Part shown: in pieces, positions 24,951 to 33,238 of the stretch
How the letters are laid out: every line of letters starts with the position of its first letter
Position numbering within the stretch: the stretch's first letter is position 1
From: Levilactobacillus wangkuiensis
GTDB taxonomy: Bacteria > Bacillota > Bacilli > Lactobacillales > Lactobacillaceae
Reading direction: 5' to 3'
NCBI RefSeq assembly: GCF_016861605.1
Contig: NZ_BOLM01000002.1
Coordinates: forward strand, 186,001 to 250,000
Length of the DNA stretch: 64,000 nt
Translations under genes and position numbers: made by a program
The notes under the pieces: generated by a model
Database searches by the model: none
Told to the model about the DNA's origin: nothing
The model's input: only the letters and a program-made list of their open reading frames with translations

Positions 24951-27245
24951 TTAAACCATTTCATACTCATCCGCCGGCACGTCGCTCAGCAGCGGTGACA
25001 ACTCGCCGACCGCAATCAAGCTCAGGCGGTGCATGGCACGTGAGCAGATGGTGTACAGCAGTTGCCGCTCGTCATCCGCGCCGTAGCGGCTGGCCGAGGC
25101 CTGCCACACGATGACGCCGTCAAATTCCAGCCCCTTGGCCAAGAAGGATGGCACCACGATGGTTCCCGGTGCGAGCCGTTGATTTTCGGATTGAATCAAC
25201 GTCACCGCCACGCCGGCCGCCTTCAAGCGCTCCGTCAGGTCGCGACAGTCCGCCAGGTCCTTGCCGATGATGGCCGTGGTCTCGTCCTCTTCTTCATTTT
25301 GCTTGATTTGGGCGATGACCTTTTGCAGGCCGGCTTCCTCATCGGCCGCCACCGTCATGGTTGGCAGCTCCCCTTCACGCGCAAAGGCGGTCACGGCCTC
25401 CCCATTTTTCAAAATATGCTTGGTGAAGTCGGTGACCTGTTGCGTTGACCGGTAAGACTGCGTCAGTTGAACGACGCGCGTCTTGTCGGGGTCGAACATG
25501 GTGCTCAGCTCCTGCAGCAGCGTCCGGCTATTTTCCTTGGTGAAGATGGCCTGGTTGAGGTCCCCCAGCATGGTAAAGCGGGCCCGCGGGAAGCTGAACT
25601 TCAGGAACGCCAGTTGAAAGGCGTTGTAATCCTGAATTTCATCCATGAAGACGTAACGCATGTCGCGTTCGCCGGACTTCCCGGTCATCTTGTCGTACAG
25701 GTACAGGTATGGCGTGGTGTCGACCAGTTGCATCCGGTGGTCACGCAGCTTTGCCACGGACTCCTCGACGCTGGCGTTCCAGTCGGCCACGGTGACCTGG
25801 TAGTCGCTCAGGTCGATGCGGTTCGGCATGTCGCGGAGCATGTGGACGTATTGGTTGTTGATGCTCAGGAAGCGGGCGCGCACGATGGCCTTCCGAATGG
25901 GTTCAAAGGCCTTCATGACCACCTTGCGTGCCAGGAATTGCATTTCCTTTTCGGAGGAATCAAACTCCCGGGGGTCATCCCCGTACAGCGTGTCCAACTG
26001 TTCCTTGCTCAAGTCTTGAATGGTATCTTCAACCCACTTGGTCTTCATTTCGCTGGTGATGCGGCGATTGAGGATCCGAATCAGGGCTTCCTTGGTGGCC
26101 TGGAGCCGGTTGCCCAGATGGTAATTGCGGTTGAAGCTGTAGTAAATTTCCTGAATTTTTTCCTTCGGGATAAAGACGTCACCCTGGAACTTGATGTTGC
26201 GGAAGACCATGTCCTTGGCTTCCAAATGGTCGGCGTAACCGGTCACGGCATCAAAGAACGCCAGGCTCCCCTTCATCTGATTGATTTTCTTTTGCGCGGG
26301 GGTGTTGGTCTCGTCAAAGCGTTGGGCCAACGTTTCCACTTCAATTTTTGGCAAACGACGGCCAGCGTACTGGTAATACGTCATTTGGACCATGTTGTGC
26401 TCGCCCAATTCTGGGAGCACCTGGTCGATATAATCGTTAAATAATTGGTTAGGCGAGAAGAGCATGACCTGGCCGGCGGTTAAATGCCCGCGGTACCGGT
26501 ACAAGAGGAACGCGACCCGCTGTAAAATGGCGGCCGTCTTCCCGGAACCCGCGGCCCCCTGCACGAATAACAGGTCGGAGCCGGTGTCCCGGATGATTTG
26601 GTTTTGTTCCTTTTGAATGGTTGTCACGATGCTCTTCATCTTGGTGTCGGAGTGCTCGCTCAAAGCCGACAGGAGCATCTGGTCGGTGACCGTCTGATCC
26701 GTGTCGTACAGGGTGATGATGGTGCCGTCTTCAATTTGAAATTGACGCTTTAGTTTGACATCCACCGTCTGCTCGCCATCTGGCGTTTGATAGCTGACGT
26801 TTCCCAGTTCGCCATCGTAGTAGATGCTGGAGATGGGCGCCCGCCAGTCATAGATCAGAAAATGGTCGGGCGTGTCGGAGAAGGACCCTAGGCCGATATA
26901 AATGGTTTCCACCTTGGCCTTGGGACCTTCCTGGAAGTCGATCCGAGCGAAATAAGCCTTCTGCTCCAAGCGTTTGAGCGTGCTCAGTTCCGTGGTCGCG
27001 TGTTGCCAACTGTTCTGCCGTTCGGCCAGCATCTGTTGCTGTTGCCGCACGGAGAGTGCCGTTTCCAAAATCCCTTCGTAACTATCCGTCTTGATTCGTA
27101 AATCATTGACAAAGTTCTTCCGGATCCCGGCCTCATCACTCTCGGCTACGTCGATCCGTTCCTTAGCTTCCTTTTCGGCGGTCTTGATCTTTGTGACCAC
27201 CGCGTCTAAATGTTCTTGCTCGTGGGCCTTGATTGAATCTGGCAA
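24951..27245 (-). CDS. helD: HelD-type UvrD/Rep-family ATPase (RNA polymerase recycling)
   Basis: A 764-residue superfamily 1 ATPase. The N-terminus is a charged helical hairpin (about residues 1-110) typical of HelD, which reaches into RNA polymerase to free stalled complexes from DNA. Then come the Walker A motif GAAGSGKTAAILQRVAFLLY (near 233), a DEIQDY Walker B, RFTMLGDLNQAIF, QSYRST and a C-terminal helicase-2A domain containing PSFLAKGLEFDGVIV. Length and order match Gram-positive HelD rather than PcrA or UvrD. TTG is used as start, with GGAGGG six bases before it. It is a single gene with its own terminator. Confidence 0.9.
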   Translation of the reverse strand: MPDSIKAHEQEHLDAVVTKIKTAEKEAKERIDVAESDEAGIRKNFVNDLRIKTDSYEGILETALSVRQQQQMLAERQNSWQHATTELSTLKRLEQKAYFARIDFQEGPKAKVETIYIGLGSFSDTPDHFLIYDWRAPISSIYYDGELGNVSYQTPDGEQTVDVKLKRQFQIEDGTIITLYDTDQTVTDQMLLSALSEHSDTKMKSIVTTIQKEQNQIIRDTGSDLLFVQGAAGSGKTAAILQRVAFLLYRYRGHLTAGQVMLFSPNQLFNDYIDQVLPELGEHNMVQMTYYQYAGRRLPKIEVETLAQRFDETNTPAQKKINQMKGSLAFFDAVTGYADHLEAKDMVFRNIKFQGDVFIPKEKIQEIYYSFNRNYHLGNRLQATKEALIRILNRRITSEMKTKWVEDTIQDLSKEQLDTLYGDDPREFDSSEKEMQFLARKVVMKAFEPIRKAIVRARFLSINNQYVHMLRDMPNRIDLSDYQVTVADWNASVEESVAKLRDHRMQLVDTTPYLYLYDKMTGKSGERDMRYVFMDEIQDYNAFQLAFLKFSFPRARFTMLGDLNQAIFTKENSRTLLQELSTMFDPDKTRVVQLTQSYRSTQQVTDFTKHILKNGEAVTAFAREGELPTMTVAADEEAGLQKVIAQIKQNEEEDETTAIIGKDLADCRDLTERLKAAGVAVTLIQSENQRLAPGTIVVPSFLAKGLEFDGVIVWQASASRYGADDERQLLYTICSRAMHRLSLIAVGELSPLLSDVPADEYEMV

Positions 27246-27307
27246 GCCAATCCCTCCTCAAATAACTGGGTAAACAACTACCACTCAAAATTACTGCGTT
27301 TCAGTCC

Positions 27308-27500
27308 GTTCTGCCTGCGTCAGTTAGGCATTCCACCCCTGTGTGGCAACCCTTTGAAGCCATAGTTCGGTCTTCAAAGGCGGCGGTGAGCCTTGCAAAA
27401 CCCACAAGTCTCCCCACACGACCCGTGAAGGCCGGCAACCCACCGGTCTAACAACACCGACACAGGGGTTCCATACCTAACTGTCTCCGGCGCCACTCAC
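27308..27500 (-). repeat. Bookend element 7 (variant D, reverse)
   Basis: Core CTGCCTGCGTCAGTTAGG pairs with CCTAACTGTCTCCGGCG. Hairpin 3 is CTTTGAAG...CTTCAAAG around the conserved CGGT loop, hairpin 2 CTTG...CAAG and hairpin 1 GGCCGG...CCGGTC. The proximal end faces helD. The stems share little sequence with type A yet fold in the same way. Confidence 0.78.
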
Positions 27501-27664
27501 ATGGTCATTGTAGTGGCTAAGTTAACTTATTTCATGCGACAACTTTATTCCATAACTCTATTTTAGTCTAAGCTACTAGATAAGTCATTGTCTTAACAGT
27601 TAGGCCGAATGATTAGTAAGGCGACCTACCGACACAAACAATGAAATCAACAACATTAATCAAC

Positions 27665-27911
27665 TATGCTTGACTACGGGCTAAACCAGTGAACGCCGCA
27701 GGGCTGGTGAAAATAGGCTCAGCCGTGGGACTTCCCTTAGTAGCGCTTTTCGCTGCTTAGGGAAGTGATAGCTTTGAGACTCGTTCTTAGAGGATCAAAG
27801 TAAGCCCGAAGACCGCTCTTTGGCTTCGGGCGTTCGCCCACAGCGTCACGGCCTATTTTCACCAGCCCGAAGGCACCAACAACGATTATTTTTTTGCCCG
27901 TATCAAGCATA
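27665..27911 (+). repeat. Bookend element 8 (type B, forward)
   Basis: Core GCCGCAGGGCTGGTGAAAAT to the matching CCAGCCCGAAGGC end. Hairpin 1 has arms ACTTCCCTTAG and CTTAGGGAAGT; hairpin 3 is CCCGAAG...CTTCGGG. Locus-specific outer arms TATGCTTGACTACGGGC and GCCCGTATCAAGCATA are complementary. The proximal end faces the antiporter gene at 28034. Confidence 0.88.
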
Positions 27912-27996
27912 ATTCGACTTTCCATTTTACACGTGTTCGACCTATAAAGAAAGTAAACTGACCGGCGTCAAACCAGTTCCTTCACGCGAACTTTGG

Positions 27997-28002
27997 TATA
28001 AT
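27997..28002 (+). promoter_or_regulatory. -10 element before the CPA2 antiporter gene
   Basis: TATAAT lies 32 bases before the start codon. The -35 region is not convincing. Confidence 0.5.
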
Positions 28003-28033
28003 GTAGGGGAACTTTTTTTGAGGGGATGAAACG

Positions 28034-29890
28034 ATGGATCAAGTATCCTTGTTAATTATTTTAACCGCCGCCCTGGTGACGCCACTAGTCATGGCCAAAT
28101 TCAAACTGACCGTGCTACCAACTGCCGTGGTGGAAATCTTGGTGGGAATTCTGTTGGGCCCTAGTGTCCTCAACATCGTTCACAGCAATTCAACGTTGTC
28201 CTTACTGTCGAGCACCGGGGTTATTTTCCTCCTGTTCCTCAGTGGGATGGAAATTGATTTCAGTCTGTTCAGCCGGCGCAAGGTCCCGCAGACCCCGTTA
28301 GCGGCCAAAGCGGCCGGGAGCGCGCCCAAGTACTCGCCGGTCTTTCTCGCCGTCTCGAGCTACGCGGCCATCATGGTCAGCTCGCTGTTGCTGGGGTTCA
28401 TTTGTCAGTGGACCGGGCTGTTCAAGGACCCGTGGCTGGCGGCCATTATCTTTATGACGATTTCTTTGGGGATCGTCATTGCCACGCTAAAGGAAAAGGA
28501 ACTGCTGAGCAAGCCGTTCGGGCAGACCGTTCTGTTGATCGCGGCGTTGGGTGAAATCATCCCGCTGTTTTCACTGACGATTTACGCGTCCGTCTTCGGT
28601 GACAACAGTAAATCCCTGTGGCTGCTCCTGCTGGTCTTCCTGGCCGCCGGGGTGCTCTTCCGCCGCTTCAAGCCGTTCTTCACCTTCTTCGACAGCATCA
28701 ACAAGTCCACGACCCAATTGGACATTCGGCTGGCCTTCTTCCTGATTTTTAGTCTGGTGGTCATTGCCGAATCCGTGGGGGCCGAGGGTATCCTGGGCGC
28801 CTTCGTGGCCGGCATCGTGATGAAACTCCTGCAACCACAGGAAAACACCATGGTCCGGCTCGACGGCATCGGGTACGGATTCTTCATCCCCATCTTCTTC
28901 ATGATGAGCGGGGCCGACCTCAACCTACGCACACTGCTGGCAGACCCGGCAACCTTGCTGCTGATTCCAGCCTTCTTTGCCGCCTACCTGCTGGCCAAGG
29001 CCGCCGTTTACTTCATCTTGCGGCTGCGGTTCAAACGTGGCAACGCCTTTGCGGGGACCGCCATTTCCGCGGCCACCATCACCATGGTCCTGGCCGTTTT
29101 GCAAGTCGCCAAGTCCATGAAGGTCGTCACCTCGCAACAATCTGGGGCCTTCTTACTGGCCGCCATTTTAACCTGTGTGCTGGGCCCCCTGCTCTTTAAC
29201 ACCGGCTATTCCGCCGAGGCTGAGGACTTGAAGAAGTCGACCGTTCACTTCATCGGGACCAACCTGCTGACCGTCCCCGTGGCGCAACAGCTGGCCGATA
29301 GCTGGTACGACATCAGTATGTATACCGACAAACCTGACAATTACAAAACTTATAACTCCGAGGTCAACGTCCATCTGCTGGATTCGCTGGAAAGTGACTA
29401 CGTGGAGGGACAAGACGCCTTCGACGCCGACATCGTGGTTCTGGGCCATTTCAATGCTAACAAGAACTATGAGCTGGCCAAGGCCGCCAAAGCCTACGGG
29501 GTCAAACGGGTCATCGCCCGCTTCGAGGACCGCAACGTGTTAGACGCCCGCGAAGACGAGCTGACCGACCTGGGCATCGAGGTCTACAACACGCCGAACG
29601 TGAACATCTCCATGCTCCGGAGCCTGATTGAAACGCCAACGACTCTGCGCCTATTGACGTCAACGACCGCCGCTGTCTACGAAGTGGCCCTTCACAACCG
29701 GCGCTACACCGGCCTGGAAATTCACAGTTTACCATTTGTTAAGGACATCACCATCAGTCAAATTTTCCGGGATGGTCACTTCGTCCGGCCAACCGGGAGT
29801 ACCACGCTGAAGCTAAACGACCGGATCATCTTCACCAGTAACGCGGCAACGGCTCGTGAAATCCGGCGCGAACTAGGCATTTTAAACTAA
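28034..29890 (+). CDS. CPA2-family cation:proton antiporter with RCK (TrkA) domains, KefB-like
   Basis: A 618-residue membrane protein. Residues 1 to about 390 form roughly 12 transmembrane helices of the Na+/H+ exchanger fold, with the family segment GVIFLLFLSGMEID near residue 70. A cytoplasmic TrkA-N/RCK domain follows (KKSTVHFIGTNLLTVPVAQQL, about 395-530); its nucleotide-binding glycine motif is degenerate (GTNLLT instead of GxGxxG). A TrkA-C domain (KDITISQIFRDGHFVRP to the end) closes the protein. It probably exports K+ or Na+ for pH or osmotic control; the ion is not readable from sequence. GAGGGGA precedes the ATG. Confidence 0.9.
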   Translation: MDQVSLLIILTAALVTPLVMAKFKLTVLPTAVVEILVGILLGPSVLNIVHSNSTLSLLSSTGVIFLLFLSGMEIDFSLFSRRKVPQTPLAAKAAGSAPKYSPVFLAVSSYAAIMVSSLLLGFICQWTGLFKDPWLAAIIFMTISLGIVIATLKEKELLSKPFGQTVLLIAALGEIIPLFSLTIYASVFGDNSKSLWLLLLVFLAAGVLFRRFKPFFTFFDSINKSTTQLDIRLAFFLIFSLVVIAESVGAEGILGAFVAGIVMKLLQPQENTMVRLDGIGYGFFIPIFFMMSGADLNLRTLLADPATLLLIPAFFAAYLLAKAAVYFILRLRFKRGNAFAGTAISAATITMVLAVLQVAKSMKVVTSQQSGAFLLAAILTCVLGPLLFNTGYSAEAEDLKKSTVHFIGTNLLTVPVAQQLADSWYDISMYTDKPDNYKTYNSEVNVHLLDSLESDYVEGQDAFDADIVVLGHFNANKNYELAKAAKAYGVKRVIARFEDRNVLDAREDELTDLGIEVYNTPNVNISMLRSLIETPTTLRLLTSTTAAVYEVALHNRRYTGLEIHSLPFVKDITISQIFRDGHFVRPTGSTTLKLNDRIIFTSNAATAREIRRELGILN

Positions 29891-29905
29891 AACTGTTAAG
29901 ATATT

Positions 29906-30125
29906 AACCAGTTGTGTGAGTACTCCCCCGCCTTACCGGGCAGCGAAAATGAGCCGGAACGCTGGGGGCAGGACGGTCGAAGACAAAGAGCGGTCTTCGA
30001 CCTCGCTTTGAACCGCCCAAACCGCGTTTCAAAGTCGCCATTCTCTGAAGAACACAGAGAATCCCCCGGCTGAGCTCATTTTCGCTGCCCTATCGGCTAC
30101 ACCGTGAGTATCCACACCATTGGTT
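29906..30125 (-). repeat. Bookend element 9 (variant of type B, reverse)
   Basis: Core GCAGCGAAAATGAGC pairs with GCTCATTTTCGCTGC, a pair of arms distinct from other copies. Hairpin 3 is GTCGAAG...CTTCGAC, hairpin 2 CTTTGAA...TTTCAAAG and hairpin 1 ATTCTCT...AGAGAAT. Outer arms AACCAGTTGTGTGAGTACTC and GAGTATCCACACCATTGGTT are complementary and locus-specific. The proximal end faces the antiporter stop. Confidence 0.87.
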
Positions 30126-30216
30126 ATGTCTTTCGGTTAGTTATCATCACTCATGCATTGGCATCACCATTGTATTGGTAACTAACAGAAAGTAGCTAGC
30201 ATTTAACGAACAGTTA

Positions 30217-30452
30217 AACTTATCCATGGTCTAACCGTTTATCAGCCGCAGGGATGGTGACAATAGGCTCAGCCGTGGGAGTTACCTTAGCGGCAAAGCC
30301 GCTTAGGTAACTGATGTCTTTGAGACTCGTACTTTGAGGCTCAAAGTAAGTCCGAAGACCGCTCTTTGGCTTCGGACGTTCGCCCACAGCGTCACGGCCT
30401 ATTTTCACCATCCCGGAGGCAATGACAACGACCGCAGACCATGGATGAAGTT
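30217..30452 (+). repeat. Bookend element 10 (type B, forward)
   Basis: Hairpin 1 is AGTTACCTTAGCGG...CCGCTTAGGTAACT and hairpin 3 TCCGAAG...CTTCGGA. Locus-specific outer arms AACTTATCCATGGTCT and AGACCATGGATGAAGTT are almost perfectly complementary. The right arm ends 24 bases before the start codon of the phosphatase gene. Confidence 0.9.
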
Positions 30453-30476
30453 TTTTGAAGAATAGGAGAGATTGAG

Positions 30477-31133
30477 ATGGCAACAGTTGAACTTTACTTG
30501 GTGCGTCACGGCCAAACTTATTTGAACAAATACCACCGGATTCAAGGGTGGTCCGACTCTCCGCTGACCGCTAAGGGAATCGCCGATGCCAAACGTGCCG
30601 GCGAGCGATTGGCGAAGATTCCTTTTGCCGCTGCCTATGCCAGTGACACGACGCGGGCCCAGAACACGGCCAAAAACATTTTAGCCGCTAACCAGGCCCC
30701 CGTTGCTTTGACGACGGAACCTGCCTTCCGTGAAGAAAACTTTGGGTACTTCGAAGGCCTCGACACCGGCCTCACCTGGCACACGCTGGGCACGCCGGTT
30801 GGCCTGGACTCGTTCAACGCCATGATCAAGGAATTGACGATTGAAAAGACCAAGGACATGTTCCACGCCCAAGACCCCTTCGGCGATGCTGAAGACAACG
30901 CGATGTTCTGGGCCCGGGTGCAACCTGGTTTGGACCACGCCATCGCCGCTGCCAAAGACGGCGACCGTATTCTGATTGCCACCCACAGCACGACCATCCG
31001 CAGTATCGTTTCCAAGTACTCGGACATCGACGTCTCCGTGCCGGTTGATAATGGCAGTATCACCAAGATTACCGTTAAGGACGGCACTTACAAGGTGAAC
31101 GACTACAACAACTCTGAGGGTAAAATTAAATAG
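30477..31133 (+). CDS. Histidine phosphatase (phosphoglycerate mutase-like) family protein
   Basis: A 218-residue protein with the catalytic LVRHGQTYLN motif (His10), the companion segment RIQGWSDSPLT, the EENFGYFEGL glutamate region and a second catalytic His in LIATHSTTIRS (near 169). These mark the branch 2-like cofactor-dependent mutase/phosphatase family. It is smaller and more divergent than glycolytic Gpm, so a general phosphatase is likelier than a mutase. TAGGAGAG precedes the ATG. It is a lone gene with a terminator at 31143-31177. Confidence 0.88.
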   Translation: MATVELYLVRHGQTYLNKYHRIQGWSDSPLTAKGIADAKRAGERLAKIPFAAAYASDTTRAQNTAKNILAANQAPVALTTEPAFREENFGYFEGLDTGLTWHTLGTPVGLDSFNAMIKELTIEKTKDMFHAQDPFGDAEDNAMFWARVQPGLDHAIAAAKDGDRILIATHSTTIRSIVSKYSDIDVSVPVDNGSITKITVKDGTYKVNDYNNSEGKIK

Positions 31134-31142
31134 TTTCGTATC

Positions 31143-31177
31143 GGCCTACTGACAAGCTTTTGTTGGCGGGCTTTTTA
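31143..31177 (+). terminator. Terminator of the phosphatase gene
   Basis: GCCTACTGACAA pairs with TTGTTGGCGGGC (one mismatch, some G-U) and is followed by T5. Confidence 0.7.
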
Positions 31178-31237
31178 TAACGAAATTTGTAAGTGATTGT
31201 CGTAGTCGTCCGGGTTAGAATATGCTATATTGTAAGC

Positions 31238-31350
31238 ATAGAAAAAGGCCGGCGTTGGACCGCCGACCTTACAAGCCGCTTCAAGAGCGGAGACAGTGAC
31301 AACGAATGAGTCGCCCTAATTCTGTCAAAGATTTAGAGGGCGGCTTTTTG
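31238..31350 (+). ncRNA. Type I antitoxin RNA, unit 1
   Basis: An extended -10 promoter (TGCTATATT, 31223-31231) is followed by a short structured RNA: hairpin 1 GGCCGGCG...CGCCGACC, hairpin 2 CCGCTTCAAGAGCGG, and a terminator GTCGCCCT...AGGGCGGC with T5 ending at 31349. It is convergent with, and overlaps the 3' end of, the toxin transcript from the minus strand, the arrangement of par/Fst-like type I systems. Boundaries are predicted, not measured. Confidence 0.72.
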
Positions 31351-31351
31351 A

Positions 31352-31435
31352 TTACTTCCGATCGTTATGACGATCAATTAGTATCATCAATGTGGCAAAA
31401 GCCAACATCAATGACAGCGCTTGGAACACGCTCAT
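31352..31435 (-). CDS. Fst/Hol-Tox-like type I toxin peptide, unit 1
   Basis: A 27-residue peptide starting MSVFQALSLMLAFATLMI, one hydrophobic membrane-spanning helix, ending in a charged DRHNDRK tail. This is the form of putative holin-like/Fst-type toxins that insert into the membrane when not repressed by their antitoxin RNA. The frame extends upstream in phase to give a longer candidate (start at 31480, MEQIQRK...), but comparison with unit 4 shows that the upstream part is not conserved as protein, so MSVF is the likely start. AGAAAGG lies about ten bases before it. Confidence 0.78.
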   Translation of the reverse strand: MSVFQALSLMLAFATLMILIDRHNDRK

Positions 31436-31671
31436 GGACTGCGAAACCTTTCTTTGGATTTGTTCCATGTACCTCACCTCAGAAGGAAAAAGACAGTCCC
31501 CGCTCACAAAACTTCCTGCATTCCCCAGTGTAACAGAGCGGTCGCCATTCTCCTGGTAATTTGCCTTATAAATAATTTGGTATGTGAATTTCAATTCTGC
31601 TCGTTGTAACGTCCGAATATTTTACAAACTGCAAAGCGCCTTTTCTCCTGAGAGTATGCTATATTATAGAC

Positions 31672-31787
31672 GTAGAAGAAAAAAGCCGGTGGTTGGACAC
31701 CGACTTTACAAGCCGCTTCAAGAGCGGAGACAGTAACGACAGATGAGTCGCCCTAACCTATCAAAGCTTATAGAGGGCGGCTTTTTG
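31672..31787 (+). ncRNA. Type I antitoxin RNA, unit 2
   Basis: Same layout as unit 1: TGCTATATT promoter at 31657-31665, hairpin 1 AGCCGGTG...CACCGACT, the invariant CCGCTTCAAGAGCGG hairpin and a terminator with T5 ending at 31786. Compared with unit 1, hairpin 1 has paired changes (C-G to T-A) that keep its stem. Confidence 0.72.
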
Positions 31788-31788
31788 A

Positions 31789-31872
31789 TTACCTTCGATC
31801 GTTATGACGATCAATTAATATCATTAACGTGGCGAAAGCCAGCATCAATGACAGCGTTTGGAACACGCTCAT
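31789..31872 (-). CDS. Fst/Hol-Tox-like type I toxin peptide, unit 2
   Basis: A 27-residue peptide differing from the unit 1 toxin by only two residues (Ala6 to Thr, final Lys to Arg). It has a single membrane helix with a charged C-terminal tail. The upstream in-frame extension (MEQIQRKVSQS) is present as in unit 1. It overlaps convergently with the antitoxin RNA at 31672-31787. Confidence 0.78.
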   Translation of the reverse strand: MSVFQTLSLMLAFATLMILIDRHNDRR

Positions 31873-32108
31873 GGACTGTGAAACCTTTCTTTGGATTTGT
31901 TCCATATACCTCACCTCAGAAGGAAAAAGACAGTCCCCGCTCACAAAACTTCCTGCATTGCCCAGTGTAACAGAGTTATCGCCATTATTTTGGTAATTCG
32001 TCTTATAAATAATTTGACATGTGAATTTGAATTTAGACCGTTGCATCGTCCTAACATTTTGCAAACTGCAAAGCGCCTTTTCTCCTGAGAGTATGCTATA
32101 TTATAGAC

Positions 32109-32218
32109 GTAGAAAAAAGCCGGTGGTTGGACACCGACTTTACAAGCCGCTTCAAGAGCGGAGACAGTAACGACAGATGAGTCGCCCTAATCCGTCAAAG
32201 ATTTAGAGGGCGGCTTTT
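32109..32218 (+). ncRNA. Type I antitoxin RNA, unit 3 (toxin lost)
   Basis: The antitoxin half of the module is complete: TGCTATATT at 32094-32102, hairpin AGCCGGTG...CACCGACT, CCGCTTCAAGAGCGG, and a terminator with a shortened T4 run ending at 32218. The toxin half is deleted: homology stops about 30 bases into the toxin 3' end (near 32250). It may be an orphan RNA able to repress the other copies in trans. Confidence 0.65.
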
Positions 32219-32361
32219 GATTATTTCCGATTGTTATGACGATCAACTATGGATTTGAATGATGTTTAGTACTATGGAATTGGTTTCAAATTCTCTATGC
32301 TTTCACGCTAATTTGAGTGGCTTGAATAGTTATTCGAGTTAGAATGTGCTATATTGTAAGC

Positions 32362-32473
32362 ATGGAAAAGGCCGGCGTTGGACCGCCGACCTTACAAACC
32401 GCTTCAAGAGCGGAGACAGTAACGACAGATGAGTCGCCCTAGCCTGTCAAAGCTTATACTGGGCGGCTTTTTT
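32362..32473 (+). ncRNA. Type I antitoxin RNA, unit 4
   Basis: TGCTATATT promoter at 32347-32355, hairpin GGCCGGCG...CGCCGACC as in unit 1, a CCGCTTCAAGAGCGG hairpin, and a terminator GTCGCCC...GGGCGGC with T6 ending at 32473. Confidence 0.72.
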
Positions 32474-32475
32474 GA

Positions 32476-32556
32476 TTACTTTCGATCGTGACGATCGATT
32501 AGTATCATCAATGTGGCAAACGCCAACATCAATGACAGCGCTTGAAACACGCTCAT
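32476..32556 (-). CDS. Fst/Hol-Tox-like type I toxin peptide, unit 4
   Basis: A 26-residue peptide, one asparagine shorter in the tail (DRHDRK) than units 1 and 2 but with the same membrane helix. The upstream ATG that gives a longer frame in units 1 and 2 is out of phase here because of an inserted base, while MSVF and the hydrophobic core are intact. The short form is thus the conserved product. Confidence 0.78.
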   Translation of the reverse strand: MSVFQALSLMLAFATLMILIDRHDRK

Positions 32557-32823
32557 AGACTGTAAAACCTTTCTTTGGGATTTTTTCCATACGCTTCACC
32601 TCAGAAGGAAAAAGACAGCCCCCGCTCACAAAACTTCCTGCATTTCCCAGTGTAACAGAGTTATCGCCATTCCCTCGGTAAGTCGACTTACAAATAATTC
32701 AATAAAACGTTCCATCTCTATGGCCAGCAACTAATCACGGTTGCTGGCCCTTTTTGCATCCTCCAAGTACATAAGCTGTGTAGCCAACTGTGAATGGTTT
32801 GTACCAAGTCAGCAAATTAAGTT

Positions 32824-32902
32824 GGGCTTCGGGCTTCGGGCTTCGGGCTTCGGGCTTCGGGCTTCGGGCTTCGGGCTTCGGGCTTCGGGCTTCGGGCTTC
32901 GG
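32824..32902 (+). repeat. Heptamer tandem repeat (GGGCTTC), about 11 copies
   Basis: GGGCTTC is repeated perfectly about 11.3 times without interruption. It lies in the left outer arm of bookend element 11; a shorter related complement (AAGCCCGAAACCCCAAGCCC) lies in the right arm at about 33170-33190. Such a tract is expected to vary in copy number by slippage. Confidence 0.95.
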
Positions 32903-32918
32903 ACCAAACCAGCGGCCT

Positions 32919-33141
32919 GGTCAACGCACAACCAGGAGCCGGAGGAAGCCAGGGTGGAGACGGCTGTGTCGGTGATGTTAGGCGGGTGGGCTTGCCGGCC
33001 TTACATCACGGGGCGACTTTTGAGACGCCGACCCTGGCGGCTTAAAAGCGAGCTGGAGGACCGCCCCTCAGGCCGGAAGCGGTCCCCACAGCAGGCGGAA
33101 CCCTGGAAGCCGCAGGCGGCCATCCCCCACTGTCCTTGACC
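32919..33141 (+). repeat. Bookend element 11 (diverged type A, forward)
   Basis: Hairpin 1 is GTGATGTTAGGC...GCCTTACATCAC, hairpin 2 CTTTTGAG...CTTAAAAG, then the conserved GGACCGCCCCTCAGG and CCCCACAGCAGG blocks. The closing arms GGTCAA and TTGACC pair. Nearly every stem differs from other type A copies but remains paired. The proximal end faces oppF. Confidence 0.78.
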
Positions 33142-33194
33142 CAAAAGCCTTTGACCTAAATCCCCAAACCAAGCCCGAAACCCCAAGCCCAAAG

Positions 33195-33230
33195 AAAAAA
33201 GCACCGCAGCCAGGAAAACAGCTGCGGTGC
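33195..33230 (-). terminator. Terminator of the opp operon
   Basis: GCACCGCAGC pairs perfectly with GCTGCGGTGC and is followed by T6 on the minus strand, just after the oppF stop codon. Confidence 0.9.
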
Positions 33231-33238
33231 CAAAACAC

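Noticed and set aside
31238-32473. Four regular repeats at 31.2-32.5 kb considered as a CRISPR array or riboswitch tandem
   Set aside because: The unit is about 370 bp with promoter, hairpins, terminator and a convergent membrane peptide; this is a type I toxin-antitoxin arrangement.
32824-32902. Heptamer array considered as a CRISPR or iteron array
   Set aside because: The units are 7 bp and contiguous with no spacers, and no Cas or Rep gene is near. A slippage repeat is the simpler reading.
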